From contig NZ_NUZU01000013.1 in assembly GCF_002567005.1 (NCBI RefSeq), positions 155,721-219,720 on the forward strand: a stretch of 64,000 bases of DNA, read 5' to 3'. Shown in pieces: positions 34,377 through 43,901 of the stretch; the first letter of the stretch is position 1, and every line of letters starts with the position of its first letter. Both the position numbers and the translations under genes were made by a program. Below the pieces are notes generated by a model. It did no database searches, was not told where the DNA came from, and saw only the letters and a program-made list of their open reading frames with translations. Source of the DNA: Bacillus sp. AFS073361. GTDB taxonomy: Bacteria; Bacillota; Bacilli; Bacillales; Cytobacillaceae.

Positions 34377-36529
34377 TATTTAACCACAGTAACATGGGAA
34401 ACAACTTTTAGCTCATCTTCTTCAACAATAGCAGTTAATTTTTTAATCTCTGGCTGCTCTAAGATAAAATCCGCTATTTTATCTTCAAGCTGCTCTTGGA
34501 TGACACGGCGGAGCGGTCGTGCTCCGAAAGCTGGATGATATCCGAGCCTTGCGAGTTTTTCTTTCGCTTCTTGTGTTACCATTAATTCAATCTTTTGTGC
34601 CGTAAGCATTTCTTGTAACTCATTAATCATTAAATCGACAATATAAAGGATATGCTCTTTGCTGAGTGAATTAAACTCAATGATACTGTCGAAGCGGTTC
34701 AGGAATTCAGGTTTAAAGAAACTGCCAAGTGAGTCAAGGATACTTGCTTCTTCAATCGCCTCGTTTGTACCGAATCCAACATGAACGGTCTTGTGGCCTA
34801 CGCCAGCATTACTTGTCATAATGATTACGGAATCCTTAAAGCTGACAATTCTTCCTTGACTATCCGTCAGGCGCCCATCTTCAAGAATTTGCAGGAATAG
34901 ATGTTGAACATCTGGATGTGCCTTTTCAATTTCATCTAATAGAATAATGCAGTAAGGGTTTCTGCGTACTTTTTCTGTTAGCTGTCCTGCTTCTTCGTGA
35001 CCTACATAGCCAGGAGGTGAGCCAATCAATTTAGAGATACTGTGTTTTTCCATGTATTCACTCATATCTAGGCGGATCATCGAATCCTTTGAACCAAATA
35101 GTTCTTCGGCAAGTGTTTTAGTTAATTCTGTTTTACCAACTCCGGTGGGTCCAACAAATAAGAAGGAACCGATTGGGCGATGTTTTGATTTTAAACCGGC
35201 CCGACTGCGTCTAATTGCTTTCGCTACTTTATTTGCTGCTTTTTCCTGACCGATAACCTTAGACTTTAGATTTTCTTCTAAAGATTTCATTTTTAACTGT
35301 TCATCTTGTTGTAGTTTTCCAACTGGAATACCTGTTTTTTCTTCGATGATTTCTTGGATATGAGATACATCCACAAGAGGTCTCTCTATACCTGAAACCT
35401 TATTTAATGCTTTTTCCAGTTTGGCTTCTTCATCGCGAAGTGTAGCTGCCTTTTCATAATTCTCGCCTTTCAGTGCCTCTTCTTTTTCAACATCAATCTC
35501 TTTTAAGCGCTGTTCAATTTGTTCATTGTTTTGATAATCTGAATTAAGATTTAATTTTGAACCAGCCTCATCCAGTAAATCAATCGCCTTGTCAGGTAAG
35601 AAGCGGTCCTGGATATAGCGATGTGACAAGTGAACACAGGCAAGAATCGCTTGCTCGGAATAGTTTACTTGGTGATAATCTTCATATTTCTTTTGTATCC
35701 CTTTTAAAATTTCAATGGCAGCCTCTGGTGTTGGTTCAAGAACATGTACCGGCTGGAAGCGTCGTTCTAAAGCCGAATCTTTCTCGATTTGTCGATACTC
35801 CTTAAGTGTGGTTGCACCAACCAATTGAAGCTCACCGCGGGCTAAGGCAGGCTTTAAGATATTTCCTGCATCCATTGACCCTTCTGCGGAACCAGCACCA
35901 ACAAGAAGGTGGATTTCATCAATAAAAAGAATAATATTTTTCCGGTCTTGTAATTCGGAAATGAGTTGTTTCATTCTCTCTTCAAATTGTCCGCGAATTC
36001 CTGTATTGGCAACGAGGGAAGCAACGTCTAGCAAGTAAACCTCTTTATTACGCAACTTACCAGGAACATCTCCTTCCGCAATTTTCTGCGCAAGACCCTC
36101 AGCTATCGCTGTTTTTCCCACTCCTGGTTCACCAATTAGGACAGGATTATTTTTATTACGTCTATTTAATATTTCGATAACACGCTTTACTTCTCCATCA
36201 CGACCAATTACCGGATCAATTAATCCCGCTTTAGCCAGATGAGTTAAATTTCGTCCGAATTGATCTATAAAACTGCTATGTCTGCTTTTTCCCCCAGTTT
36301 GTGTAACAGGTTGACTGATGTCATCTTTCCCATGGGCTGCACTTGACATGAAAAAGTCTTCGAACGGGAAACCTTGGAAAAAGTTCATATTTTGACCCAG
36401 CCCTGCTCCTAAAGATTGCTTTTCTTTTGCATAACATTCATGACAGAGTTTAATTTCCTTACGCTGCCCATTAATAATCATATTTAATTGTACGTTTGCA
36501 TTATTTTCATTACATTTTTGACAAAGCAT
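34376..36529 (-). CDS. clpE: ATP-dependent Clp ATPase ClpE
   Basis: 717 aa. N-terminal zinc-finger domain (CQKC at 3-6 and CHEC at about 29-32), the mark of ClpE. Then the first AAA+ module (Walker [14 protein letters not shown] near residue 135), a UVR coiled-coil ([20 protein letters not shown]), and the second AAA+ module ([14 protein letters not shown] near 460). It unfolds damaged proteins for ClpP under heat and other stress. AGGAGG precedes the ATG. Two CtsR operators sit on its promoter, so it belongs to the class III heat-shock regulon. Confidence 0.95.
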   Translation of the reverse strand: MLCQKCNENNANVQLNMIINGQRKEIKLCHECYAKEKQSLGAGLGQNMNFFQGFPFEDFFMSSAAHGKDDISQPVTQTGGKSRHSSFIDQFGRNLTHLAKAGLIDPVIGRDGEVKRVIEILNRRNKNNPVLIGEPGVGKTAIAEGLAQKIAEGDVPGKLRNKEVYLLDVASLVANTGIRGQFEERMKQLISELQDRKNIILFIDEIHLLVGAGSAEGSMDAGNILKPALARGELQLVGATTLKEYRQIEKDSALERRFQPVHVLEPTPEAAIEILKGIQKKYEDYHQVNYSEQAILACVHLSHRYIQDRFLPDKAIDLLDEAGSKLNLNSDYQNNEQIEQRLKEIDVEKEEALKGENYEKAATLRDEEAKLEKALNKVSGIERPLVDVSHIQEIIEEKTGIPVGKLQQDEQLKMKSLEENLKSKVIGQEKAANKVAKAIRRSRAGLKSKHRPIGSFLFVGPTGVGKTELTKTLAEELFGSKDSMIRLDMSEYMEKHSISKLIGSPPGYVGHEEAGQLTEKVRRNPYCIILLDEIEKAHPDVQHLFLQILEDGRLTDSQGRIVSFKDSVIIMTSNAGVGHKTVHVGFGTNEAIEEASILDSLGSFFKPEFLNRFDSIIEFNSLSKEHILYIVDLMINELQEMLTAQKIELMVTQEAKEKLARLGYHPAFGARPLRRVIQEQLEDKIADFILEQPEIKKLTAIVEEDELKVVSHVTVVK

Positions 36530-36573
36530 AAGTAAATAACCTCCTATTAAATTATGGAATAATATTGTTTGAC

Positions 36574-36590
36574 TTTGACTATATTTGACC
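36574..36590 (-). promoter_or_regulatory. CtsR box 1 of clpE
   Basis: On the plus strand TTTGACT-ATA-TTTGACC; read toward clpE it is GGTCAAA-TAT-AGTCAAA, the CtsR heptad repeat. It sits downstream of the -10 element. Confidence 0.85.
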
Positions 36591-36600
36591 TTATGTCGAT

Positions 36601-36629
36601 AGTATACTCTGACCTTTTTTGACTTTCAA
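36601..36629 (-). promoter_or_regulatory. Sigma-A promoter of clpE with CtsR box 2 in the spacer
   Basis: On the minus strand TTGAAA (36629-36624), 17 bp, TATACT (36606-36601). A second CtsR box (plus strand TCTGACC-TTT-TTTGACT, 36608-36624) fills the spacer. Confidence 0.85.
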
Positions 36630-36721
36630 GAGAAATGTTTTGGCAATGCTTTCTAATTAAGGAAAAAAGCTCGTCTGAGTTTGCCCCTATCATCATATAT
36701 TGATGATAAGGAGGAGATGAT

Positions 36722-37771
36722 GTGAAGAGGGAATGGACGCAAGCGTTTCAGATAGCTGCAGTCTATGTAGGGACTGTAGTAGGGGCTGGTTTCGCCACGG
36801 GAAAAGAAATCGTTGAATTTTTTTCACGGTTTGGTTTCTTTGGCTTAATAAGTATAATAATGAGCGGATATCTCTTTATTTCATTGGGGTCGAAATTAAT
36901 GAGAATGGCTGCACATATAAATGCAAAATCCTATCAAGAGTTTAATGAGTATTTGTTTGGCAAATGGCCAAGTCGTGTCATTAATATTTTTATGCTTTTT
37001 ATGCTTCTTGGAGTTAGTGCAGTCATGCTTTCCGGAGCAGGGGCTGTATTTGAGGAGCAGTTAGGTTTGCCAAAAGCGGCCGGCGTTTTCTTGACCATTT
37101 TTTTATCCTTTTTAGTCATGTTAGTTGGAACAAAAGGTCTTTTTGCAGTTAATACATTTGTTGTTCCACTTATGATAACTTTCAGCCTTATCTTAATGCT
37201 CTTTTCAGTGCAAATGCCCCACTTTATCGATCAATTACTTTTTATTCCGCATGCGGATGATGGCTGGAGGAGTGTCATCGCCCCATTTTCTTATGTGGCA
37301 TTAAATCTTGGCCTATCTCAAGCAGTTTTAGTGCCAATTGCTACAGAAGTGAAAGATGATTGGACGATTAAATGGGGAGGAATTCTTGGAGGGGCTGCTT
37401 TAACTATAATCTTAATTGCAAGTCACTTTTCGTTAATCATGCTTCCTAGTTTAGAAATATATAACATCCCAATGGCCATTGTCATGAAAAATTTAGCCCC
37501 TTTTTTATTTTGGATTTTTGTTCTCGTTATTTATGGAGAAATTTTCACCTCTGTGATTGGAAATGTGTTTGGACTCGATCGGCAGTTGAAACAATATTCG
37601 TCTATTCCGACAATCCTATCTGTAACACTCATTTTTGTTGTTTCTTATTTAATCAGCCTTGTAAATTATGGGACGCTGCTCTCCTATTTATATCCTTTGT
37701 TTGGGTATATTTGTATGATTTTTTTTATTTTACTTTGGATAAAGCCATTACCAACAAGTGTCAGAAAATAA
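36722..37771 (+). CDS. ykvI: YkvI-family membrane protein
   Basis: 349 aa from a GTG start behind AAGGAGGAGATGAT. About ten membrane segments. The opening region AVYVGTVVGAGFATGKEIVEF is typical of the YkvI family, distantly related to the LeuT-fold transporters of the APC/NCS type (unwound TM1-like Gly-rich stretch). Function and substrate are unknown. It is monocistronic, divergent from clpE and convergent with a CPBP protease. Confidence 0.8.
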   Translation: MKREWTQAFQIAAVYVGTVVGAGFATGKEIVEFFSRFGFFGLISIIMSGYLFISLGSKLMRMAAHINAKSYQEFNEYLFGKWPSRVINIFMLFMLLGVSAVMLSGAGAVFEEQLGLPKAAGVFLTIFLSFLVMLVGTKGLFAVNTFVVPLMITFSLILMLFSVQMPHFIDQLLFIPHADDGWRSVIAPFSYVALNLGLSQAVLVPIATEVKDDWTIKWGGILGGAALTIILIASHFSLIMLPSLEIYNIPMAIVMKNLAPFLFWIFVLVIYGEIFTSVIGNVFGLDRQLKQYSSIPTILSVTLIFVVSYLISLVNYGTLLSYLYPLFGYICMIFFILLWIKPLPTSVRK

Positions 37772-37806
37772 AAAAAAGCAGTTGTTCAGGAGAGCAACTG
37801 CTTTTT
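37771..37806. terminator. Bidirectional terminator after ykvI
   Basis: AAAGCAGTTG...CAACTGCTTT stem with flanking A and T runs; its right edge touches the stop codon of the CPBP gene. Confidence 0.85.
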
Positions 37807-38416
37807 AATGCAAAGGTAAGAAAATAAACATCATCAAATCAAAAATGATATGAGAAACAATCACCAAAGGCATACTCTTTTTCCAAAGGTACAGATATCC
37901 CCAAGCGAAACCAGAAATAAAGGCTGCAAGTACTAATAAAAATGAGCCGGCATAAATATGGACAGAAGCGTACAGGATTGACGCTACCAAAATACTGAAC
38001 CCAGGCTTAAACATTTTGCTCAATCTTTTTTGGATAAACCCCCGCCAGAAAAGTTCTTCTCCTGGGGCTGCAACTAATACAAGGGCAATATATTGCCAAA
38101 ATATTGTAGGAGCAAACCATTTATATAGGTTCCTAAGACTTGTATCATAGGGTAGATGCAGGATCTTCATTCCCCGAATCCCAACCCAAAAGATACTATA
38201 TAATAATAAACCGGTAAGTGCCCCAAGAAAAATATACTGAATAAAGGATACGTTATCATCCACCTCTTCTTGAAACATAGCATAAGCGATTAAGATTAAA
38301 ATCGAACCAGCAAAAATATACCAAAAGATCACTTTATCATGAAATGAAAAAAATAAAAGTACATGTGCAATAATTAATCCAATTAGTACGCGCGGGTCTT
38401 GGAAGAATATCTTCAT
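37805..38416 (-). CDS. CPBP family intramembrane metalloprotease
   Basis: 203 aa, about six membrane segments. The CPBP (type II CAAX protease, Abi) motifs are EELFWRGFIQKRL (motif 1, EExxxR), SVHIYAGSF (motif 2, HxxxxF-like) and SHIIFDLMMF (motif 3, HxxxD). Glu, Arg and the His residues that form the active site are present. In Bacillus this family includes PrsW-like and bacteriocin-immunity types; a target is not known. Monocistronic. Confidence 0.8.
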   Translation of the reverse strand: MKIFFQDPRVLIGLIIAHVLLFFSFHDKVIFWYIFAGSILILIAYAMFQEEVDDNVSFIQYIFLGALTGLLLYSIFWVGIRGMKILHLPYDTSLRNLYKWFAPTIFWQYIALVLVAAPGEELFWRGFIQKRLSKMFKPGFSILVASILYASVHIYAGSFLLVLAAFISGFAWGYLYLWKKSMPLVIVSHIIFDLMMFIFLPLH

Positions 38417-38561
38417 TACGCGATCTCCTTTTTACAAAACATAAAATATATTTTATCAAATTAGTTTTTCGAATGGAAATCATTACATCTCTAATTTTAC
38501 GGTTTCGTTAGGTTAGAACATAAAGAAAAGAAAAAAATAAAAAAGGAAGGGAGTGAAAGAA

Positions 38562-38681
38562 ATGAGCAAATCAAAAAGTGAACAAGAAAGAGAATGGACT
38601 GTCCGGAAGCAAGATCAAAATCCACATGGAAAAGTAAAAACAAAAAAGCAATTGGCAAATGAAGCTGGAAAGGGCCAATAA
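38562..38681 (+). CDS. Small hydrophilic protein, probably spore-type
   Basis: 39 aa with a strong GGAAGGGAGTG ribosome binding site 8 nt before the ATG. It is almost entirely polar (MSKSKSEQEREWTVRKQ...), with one Trp and a Gly/Lys-rich end, and no membrane or signal sequence. No GPR-like site is seen, unlike the other three small proteins here. A terminator follows soon after. Low complexity and size resemble minor spore proteins, but I cannot name it. Confidence 0.6.
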   Translation: MSKSKSEQEREWTVRKQDQNPHGKVKTKKQLANEAGKGQ

Positions 38682-38703
38682 CTATTTTGGCTAATGTCAA
38701 AAA

Positions 38704-38738
38704 AGAAAAGGCAGCCATAGTAAGGGCTGCCTTTTCTA
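38704..38738. terminator. Bidirectional terminator before ykvS
   Basis: AAAAGGCAGCC-ATAGTAAG-GGCTGCCTTTT stem. Confidence 0.85.
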
Positions 38739-38751
38739 GTATACTATTATT

Positions 38752-38940
38752 TTAATAAGCGCTTTCTTTTATAACTTTATAGTTTTTGTGATTGACAACA
38801 GTTCGCTGATCCAATTCTAAATCACGATAATTATCCATAACTGTTAGGTCGACAATGACAGAATTTTCATTTACCTTTTCAACAATCCCTTTCAAGCCAC
38901 CACGGAATTCTATGATATTTCCAACTTCTGCTTTTCTCAT
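38752..38940 (-). CDS. ykvS: YkvS family protein (DUF2187)
   Basis: 62 aa, single small beta-barrel (KOW-like) domain: VGNIIEFRGGLKGIVEKV near the N-terminus and DLELDQRTVVNHKNYKV. Close in length and sequence to B. subtilis YkvS. Function not known; KOW-like folds often bind RNA or ribosomes. GGAGAGAGACATT precedes the ATG. Confidence 0.8.
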   Translation of the reverse strand: MRKAEVGNIIEFRGGLKGIVEKVNENSVIVDLTVMDNYRDLELDQRTVVNHKNYKVIKESAY

Positions 38941-39094
38941 AATGTCTCTCTCCTTTACCTCAAAAACTATAAATAAAATCCAGTTAAATAACAGTTTGCA
39001 CTACTTTTTTCGTTTCGTAAAGCCTTTTATTTGACAATTATGTTAATTCTTTATTAACAATATAATTATATGAGAAAAAAGGCAACAAAAGAAT

Positions 39095-39108
39095 AGAAAA
39101 CGCTTTCA
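39095..39108. promoter_or_regulatory. CcpA cre site upstream of a small orphan gene
   Basis: Read on the minus strand TGAAAGCGTTTTCT, a full match to TGWAARCGYTWNCW, 82 bp before the ATG at 39191. Confidence 0.65.
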
Positions 39109-39190
39109 AAAATCACTGAAGAAATTTACAATGCTGGCTTAAGGAAAGGCGGTTGCGTTAAAATAAAATCAGGTGAAGGTGGTGTTTGAA

Positions 39191-39385
39191 ATGACAGAAG
39201 AAATGATTACAGATATATTGAATCGCCTCATGTCAGGGGAACTTTCTGAGTATTATGTCACAAATGATCAGTTTATGGAATTTCGTCAGGTGCTAGTGAA
39301 AAGGGCAGACTTTAAACATTTCCGCGGGATTGGTCAAAGGGGCGGAGATGTATTGTATCAATATCTAGAGGAGCCAAGAAGTTAA
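39191..39385 (+). CDS. Uncharacterised 64-aa protein near ptsHI
   Basis: 64 aa. Acidic N-terminal helix (MTEEMITDILNRLMSGELSE) and a basic middle (KRADFKHFRGIGQRGGD). I recognise no family with confidence. GAAGGTGGTG lies about 6 nt upstream. It has its own terminator, and the cre site upstream implies sugar-dependent control. It is not cotranscribed with ptsH, which starts 413 bp later. Confidence 0.65.
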   Translation: MTEEMITDILNRLMSGELSEYYVTNDQFMEFRQVLVKRADFKHFRGIGQRGGDVLYQYLEEPRS

Positions 39386-39798
39386 TGGCTGACACAGAAG
39401 AACTCTCGCAATAGGGAGTTCTTTTTCTATATAGTAATAAAAAATCCGGATAACTAAAATGCTGTAGAAGTTATGTTGAAGGATTTTTTATGTTTATTAA
39501 AAAAATGAAAGATTTTGATTGTTTTTGACAGATTTGTGACATAAAATATAAATTAGCCTTTTTCAGTTGTTTGAATATGAAGAAAATGATATTCTAGCAA
39601 TTGTATAAATCAAAACATTATCATCAGAGTTAATAAGCATTACATGTTTGTTTCTTTTTGGGAAAAAATAGTTGGAAAGAAATGATTTTACTATTACTCT
39701 TTAGTTAGTTATTGATTTAGTTGACTAAATGATGAGAAATGTTTATTTTTAATGAAGCAAGTTTTATCTTATATAAATACTAAAGGAGTTTGATTAGC
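39386..39798. promoter_or_regulatory. 413-bp gap upstream of ptsH
   Basis: A terminator at 39399-39427 (GAACTCTC-GCAATA-GGGAGTTC plus T5) ends the preceding gene. The rest is AT-rich. A possible ptsH promoter is TTGACT (39721-39726), 17 bp, TATTTT (39744-39749). No GlcT-type antiterminator is evident and no ptsG gene is present. Confidence 0.5.
39399..39427 (+). terminator. Terminator of the 64-aa gene
   Basis: GAACTCTC-GCAATA-GGGAGTTC stem with T5. Confidence 0.75.
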
Positions 39799-40065
39799 AT
39801 GTCAGAAAAACAATTTAAAATAGTCGCAGAAACAGGAATTCACGCTAGACCAGCAACTTTATTAGTTCAAACAGCAAGCAGATTTGATTCTGAGATTCAT
39901 TTAGAATATAAAGGTAAAAAAGTTAACTTAAAATCAATTATGGGCGTTATGTCTTTAGGTGTTGGCCAAGGAGCTGATATTACCATTTCTGCAGAAGGAA
40001 ACGATGCAAACGATGCATTAAATAGCCTTGAAGAGACATTGAAAAAAGAAGGATTGGCAGAATAA
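39799..40065 (+). CDS. ptsH: Phosphocarrier protein HPr
   Basis: 88 aa from the ATG after AAAGGAGTTTGATTAGC; three codons of in-frame read-back have no site. His15 lies in [10 protein letters not shown], the residue phosphorylated by enzyme I. Ser46 lies in [10 protein letters not shown], the target of HPr kinase that turns HPr into the CcpA corepressor. It links PTS sugar uptake to catabolite repression, which bears on the cre sites elsewhere in this window. The stop overlaps the ptsI start (TAATG). Confidence 0.97.
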   Translation: MSEKQFKIVAETGIHARPATLLVQTASRFDSEIHLEYKGKKVNLKSIMGVMSLGVGQGADITISAEGNDANDALNSLEETLKKEGLAE

Positions 40066-41777
40066 TGACTTTTTTACAGGGAATAGCCGCATCAAACGGG
40101 ATCGCTATTGCAAAAGCATACCGTCTTGTTGAACCAGATTTATCTTTTGAATCAAGAACAATTGATGATGCTGCTGCTGAGGTTGACCGTTTCCGCAAGG
40201 CTATAGAGAAATCTAAAACAGAACTCGAAGCAATTCGTGACCGTGCAAAAGTAGACCTTGGAGCTGATAAAGCAGCGATTTTTGAAGCACATCTACTTGT
40301 ATTAAGTGACCCTGAATTAAATTCACCAATTGAAGATAAAATTCAGTCTGATAAAGTAAATGCTGAATCTGCATTAAAGGAAACAGCAGATATGTTCATT
40401 ATGATGTTTGAACAGATGGATAATGAATATATGAAAGAACGTGCAGCAGATATTCGTGACGTAACGAAGCGTGTATTAGCTCATCTATTAGGTGTGCAGC
40501 TTGTTAATCCAAGTATGATTGCTGAAGAAGTGATTATTGTTGCTGAAGACTTAACTCCTTCCGACACAGCTCAATTAAACAGACAATTTGTCTTAGGATT
40601 CACAACAAACATTGGTGGACGTACCTCTCATTCAGCTATAATGGCTCGTTCAATGGAAATTCCAGCGGTAGTTGGAACAAAGGCAGCGACAGAGGAAATC
40701 AATAATGGAGATCTTGTTATTGTTGATGGACTTAAGGGTGAGGTACATATTAACCCAACACCTGAGCTTGTTGATCAGTACCGTAAAATTCATAATGAGT
40801 ATGAAGTTCAAAAAGCCGAATGGGCCAAGCTTGTTAATGAACCAACTGTAACAAATGATGATCACCATGTTGAGTTAGTAGCCAATATCGGAACTCCAAA
40901 GGATTTAAAAGGAGTTATTGAAAATGGCGGTGAGGGTGTAGGTCTATATCGGACTGAATTCCTCTATATGGGAAGAGACCAACTACCAACAGAAGAAGAA
41001 CAGTTTGAATCCTACAAGGCTGTTTTAGAGGGTTTAAATGGTAAACCTGTGGTTGTTCGTACCCTAGATATTGGTGGAGATAAGGAACTTCCTTACTTGG
41101 ATCTTCCAAAGGAAATGAATCCATTTTTAGGCTTCCGTGCAATTCGCTTATGTTTAGAAGAGCAAGGCATCTTCCGAACTCAGCTTAGAGCACTGTTACG
41201 TGCGAGCAACTATGGAAACTTAAAAATCATGTTCCCAATGATTGCAACACTAGATGAGTTCCGTGCTGCCAAAACAATTCTTGAAGAAGAAAAGCAAAAA
41301 CTTCTTGCAGAAGGCCAGAAAGTTGCTGAAGGTATTGAACTTGGTATTATGGTTGAAATTCCTTCAACGGCCGTCTTAGCGGATCAATTTGCAAAAGAAG
41401 TAGACTTCTTTAGTATTGGTACAAATGATTTAATTCAATATACAATGGCTGCAGACCGAATGAATCAGCGTGTCTCTTACTTATACCAGCCATATAGCCC
41501 ATCCATTTTACGATTAGTAAAAATGGTTATTGATGCAGCACATGCACAAGGAAAATGGACAGGTATGTGCGGGGAAATGGCAGGAGATGAAACAGCTATT
41601 CCAGTTCTCATTGGACTTGGACTTGATGAATTTTCAATGAGTGCTACATCAATTTTAAAAGCTCGTTCTCAAATCAGGAATTTGAAAAAATCTGATATGG
41701 AGAAGCTTGCTCAAGAAGTTTTAAATATGCAAACAACTGATCAGGTTATCGAAGCAGTTAATGCTGCAACAAAGTAA
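40065..41777 (+). CDS. ptsI: Phosphoenolpyruvate-protein phosphotransferase (enzyme I)
   Basis: 570 aa, normal length. The phospho-His is His189 in [13 protein letters not shown]. The C-terminal PEP-binding barrel shows [40 protein letters not shown] and [13 protein letters not shown]. It transfers phosphate from PEP to HPr in the cytoplasm. Start overlaps ptsH. A terminator follows. ptsG is absent from the immediate region, so the ptsHI promoter is separate from any glucose permease gene. Confidence 0.97.
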   Translation: MTFLQGIAASNGIAIAKAYRLVEPDLSFESRTIDDAAAEVDRFRKAIEKSKTELEAIRDRAKVDLGADKAAIFEAHLLVLSDPELNSPIEDKIQSDKVNAESALKETADMFIMMFEQMDNEYMKERAADIRDVTKRVLAHLLGVQLVNPSMIAEEVIIVAEDLTPSDTAQLNRQFVLGFTTNIGGRTSHSAIMARSMEIPAVVGTKAATEEINNGDLVIVDGLKGEVHINPTPELVDQYRKIHNEYEVQKAEWAKLVNEPTVTNDDHHVELVANIGTPKDLKGVIENGGEGVGLYRTEFLYMGRDQLPTEEEQFESYKAVLEGLNGKPVVVRTLDIGGDKELPYLDLPKEMNPFLGFRAIRLCLEEQGIFRTQLRALLRASNYGNLKIMFPMIATLDEFRAAKTILEEEKQKLLAEGQKVAEGIELGIMVEIPSTAVLADQFAKEVDFFSIGTNDLIQYTMAADRMNQRVSYLYQPYSPSILRLVKMVIDAAHAQGKWTGMCGEMAGDETAIPVLIGLGLDEFSMSATSILKARSQIRNLKKSDMEKLAQEVLNMQTTDQVIEAVNAATK

Positions 41778-41790
41778 ATATATGAAACAG

Positions 41791-41821
41791 AAAGACCGGC
41801 TGAAGATTAGCCGGTCTTTTT
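41791..41821 (+). terminator. Terminator of ptsHI
   Basis: AAAGACCGGC-TGAAGATTA-GCCGGTCTTT stem. Confidence 0.88.
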
Positions 41822-41952
41822 GTTATGCATACATATATTTTTTTGACTTTTCATATATTTGTCATTTTTATTATCGATCTTTGAGTATAATAAGTAATGC
41901 TAAATACCCTTTTTTATGGAAGTTCTTTTGGGTGGTTGATAGACAAAATCAG

Positions 41953-41983
41953 GAAATATATTAGGTGATAATTATACATACTA
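41953..41983 (+). promoter_or_regulatory. Possible forespore (sigma-G/F) promoter
   Basis: A/T-rich AAATA element at 41954-41958, 18 bp, CATACTA (41977-41983), which fits CATnnTA of the forespore sigma factors. It lies 30 bp before the ATG of the next small gene. The -35 is imperfect. Confidence 0.35.
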
Positions 41984-42012
41984 TAGTAGTAATGGCGGAG
42001 GTGAAAGGACAT

Positions 42013-42159
42013 ATGGAACAAAAACCTGTACATTATGATGGGAGTTCACTACTAGGTCAGGCAACAAATGAGTCATTGGTTAATGAAACATTCCAGATGA
42101 CTGATGAAATGAGAAGTAATATTGGTCGGAACCCTTACTCCCTTGATACAAATGAATAA
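42013..42159 (+). CDS. Small 48-aa hydrophilic protein
   Basis: 48 aa from the ATG that follows GGAGGTGAAAGGACAT. The frame extends 16 codons upstream, but that stretch contains the ribosome binding site. Hydrophilic, no Cys, with Asn/Ser/Asp-rich ends (SLLGQATNESLVNETF; GRNPYSLDTNE). No family recognised. Its size and possible forespore promoter suggest a minor spore protein. A terminator follows. Confidence 0.6.
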   Translation: MEQKPVHYDGSSLLGQATNESLVNETFQMTDEMRSNIGRNPYSLDTNE

Positions 42160-42169
42160 ATAATGGAAG

Positions 42170-42201
42170 AAAAAGGATTTGTCTTCGGGCAGATCCTTTT
42201 T
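42170..42201 (+). terminator. Terminator of the 48-aa gene
   Basis: AAAAAGGAT...ATCCTTTTT stem. Confidence 0.7.
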
Positions 42202-42266
42202 GATTATTTTCCTGCCTTTAAACTGATAATAATAATGTCTTTATTCAAATGAAAGGTGGAGCATGA

Positions 42267-42902
42267 ATGGTACGCGTTTTGTATATCACGGCACATCCTC
42301 ACGATGAAACACAATCCTATAGTATGGCAGTAGGTAAGGCTTTTATTGATAGCTATAAACAAGTTAATTCTGGTGACGAGGTTATACATTTAGATTTGTA
42401 TAAAGAAAATATACCTCATATTGATGCTGATGTATTTAGCGGATGGGGGAAACTCCGTTCCGGTCAAAGCTTTGATGAACTAACAGGAGAAGAAAAGCAG
42501 AAAGTCAGCCGCCTTAACGAGTTAAGTGAGCAGTTTGTGAGTGCCGATAAATATGTATTTGTCACGCCTCTATGGAATTTCTCATTTCCACCCATTATGA
42601 AGGCATATCTTGATTCAGTAGCAGTTGCAGGAAAGACCTTTAAATATACGGAAAAAGGTCCAATAGGTTTGTTAACTGATAAAAAAGCCTTGCACATACA
42701 AGCACGAGGTGGATTTTACTCAGAGGGGCCTGCAGCAGAGATGGAAATGGGGCACCGGTATATTAGTGTGATGATGAGTTTCTTTGGAGTTCCTTCTCTT
42801 GAAGGATTGTTTGTAGAAGGTCATAATGCTATGCCTGACAAGGCGCAAGAAATTAAAGAAAATGCAATTGCAAGAGCAAAAGATTTGGCACATACCTTTT
42901 AA
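42267..42902 (+). CDS. FMN-dependent NADH azoreductase
   Basis: 211 aa flavodoxin-fold protein of the AzoR family. N-terminal flavin-binding part: [19 protein letters not shown]. Core: [21 protein letters not shown]. It reduces quinones and azo compounds with NADH, two electrons at a time. Bacillus has several paralogues (AzoR1/AzoR2), among them MhqR and YodB targets; no MhqR-type dyad is visible before this gene. AAAGGTGGAGCATGA precedes the ATG. Confidence 0.88.
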   Translation: MVRVLYITAHPHDETQSYSMAVGKAFIDSYKQVNSGDEVIHLDLYKENIPHIDADVFSGWGKLRSGQSFDELTGEEKQKVSRLNELSEQFVSADKYVFVTPLWNFSFPPIMKAYLDSVAVAGKTFKYTEKGPIGLLTDKKALHIQARGGFYSEGPAAEMEMGHRYISVMMSFFGVPSLEGLFVEGHNAMPDKAQEIKENAIARAKDLAHTF

Positions 42903-42924
42903 AGACCACTCTAGTTTTTGGAAA

Positions 42925-42953
42925 AGAGGCAGAATAAATCTGTCTCTTTTTTT
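42925..42953 (+). terminator. Terminator of the azoreductase gene
   Basis: AGAGGCAGA-ATAAA-TCTGTCTCT stem with T7. Confidence 0.75.
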
Positions 42954-43028
42954 ATGAAATTTTACCAAGTATTCCCTCAATATATCCTGTATACTAGTAG
43001 TAGATTTATGAAGGAGGAATCGAACACG

Positions 43029-43814
43029 ATGGAGTTGAATTTAACTGGTAAAACAGCTTTGGTTGTTGCTTCGAGCCAGGGTCTAGGGTTTGCAATAGCT
43101 GAACGTTTAGTAAAAGAGGGAGCAAATGTTATGATTTCTGGACGTGAAGAGGAAAAGCTAAGACAGAAAGCAAGTCAGCTTGAATCTCTCGGAATGGGAA
43201 AAGTAGCCTACCAAAAAACTGACATAATGAATGTAGTGGATATTAATCAGTTGGTAAAAGTAACTGCAGATACATTTCAAAGTATCGATTTGCTAGTGAA
43301 CAATGCTGGAGGTCCCCCTGCAGGTTCGTTTGAGGAATTAACAGATGATGAATGGCAGAGTTCCTTTGAATTGAATTTATTATCATATGTTCGAATGATT
43401 CGTGCAGCATTGCCCTATTTAAAACAGCAAGGCGGGAAAATTCTTAACATCGCATCTACTTCAATTAAAGAACCGATTCCAGGATTAATACTCTCAAACA
43501 CTTTCCGGACTGGCATTGTTGGGCTTTCAAAGACACTAGCGTCTGAGTTAGCTCCATATCATATTTTAATTAATACGATTGCACCTGGTCGGATTGCCAC
43601 GGACCGCGTTAATCATTTAGATCAAGTAAACGCAGATAAATTAGGGGTTGACAGAGAAACCATTGCATTGAAGGCCAAGGAAGGAATTCCTTTAAAGAGA
43701 TACGGTACTCCTGAGGAATTTGCAAATGTTGCGGCATTCCTATTATCTGATGCTAATTCTTATATGACAGGCAGTTCATTTTTAGTAGATGGAGGGATGA
43801 TCAAAGCAATTTAA
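43029..43814 (+). CDS. SDR-family oxidoreductase
   Basis: 261 aa from the ATG behind AAGGAGGAATCG; the frame reads 37 codons further upstream without a site. Short-chain dehydrogenase: ALVVASSQGLGFAIAERL (the Gly-rich motif has Ser-Ser-Gln in place of the first Gly-x-x) and NNAGGPPAG. The usual catalytic Ser-Tyr-Lys is changed: ASTSIKEPIPGLILSNTFRTG has Asn-Thr-Phe-Arg where Tyr-x-x-x-Lys is expected. The C-terminal block SSFLVDGGMIKAI is standard. The missing Tyr and Lys mean activity should not be assumed; some YkvO/YkuF-like reductases look similar. Confidence 0.75.
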   Translation: MELNLTGKTALVVASSQGLGFAIAERLVKEGANVMISGREEEKLRQKASQLESLGMGKVAYQKTDIMNVVDINQLVKVTADTFQSIDLLVNNAGGPPAGSFEELTDDEWQSSFELNLLSYVRMIRAALPYLKQQGGKILNIASTSIKEPIPGLILSNTFRTGIVGLSKTLASELAPYHILINTIAPGRIATDRVNHLDQVNADKLGVDRETIALKAKEGIPLKRYGTPEEFANVAAFLLSDANSYMTGSSFLVDGGMIKAI

Positions 43815-43901
43815 AAAAAGTTTTTTCCTATATTAACCTTTCTTTACGTTTATTACCGATGTATTTTGGCTATGGTAAAAATATTAAGGGAGTGTTATTA
43901 C

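Noticed and set aside
39386-39798. GlcT-type antiterminator in the ptsH leader
   Set aside because: No RAT-like dyad overlapping a terminator was found, and ptsG is absent.
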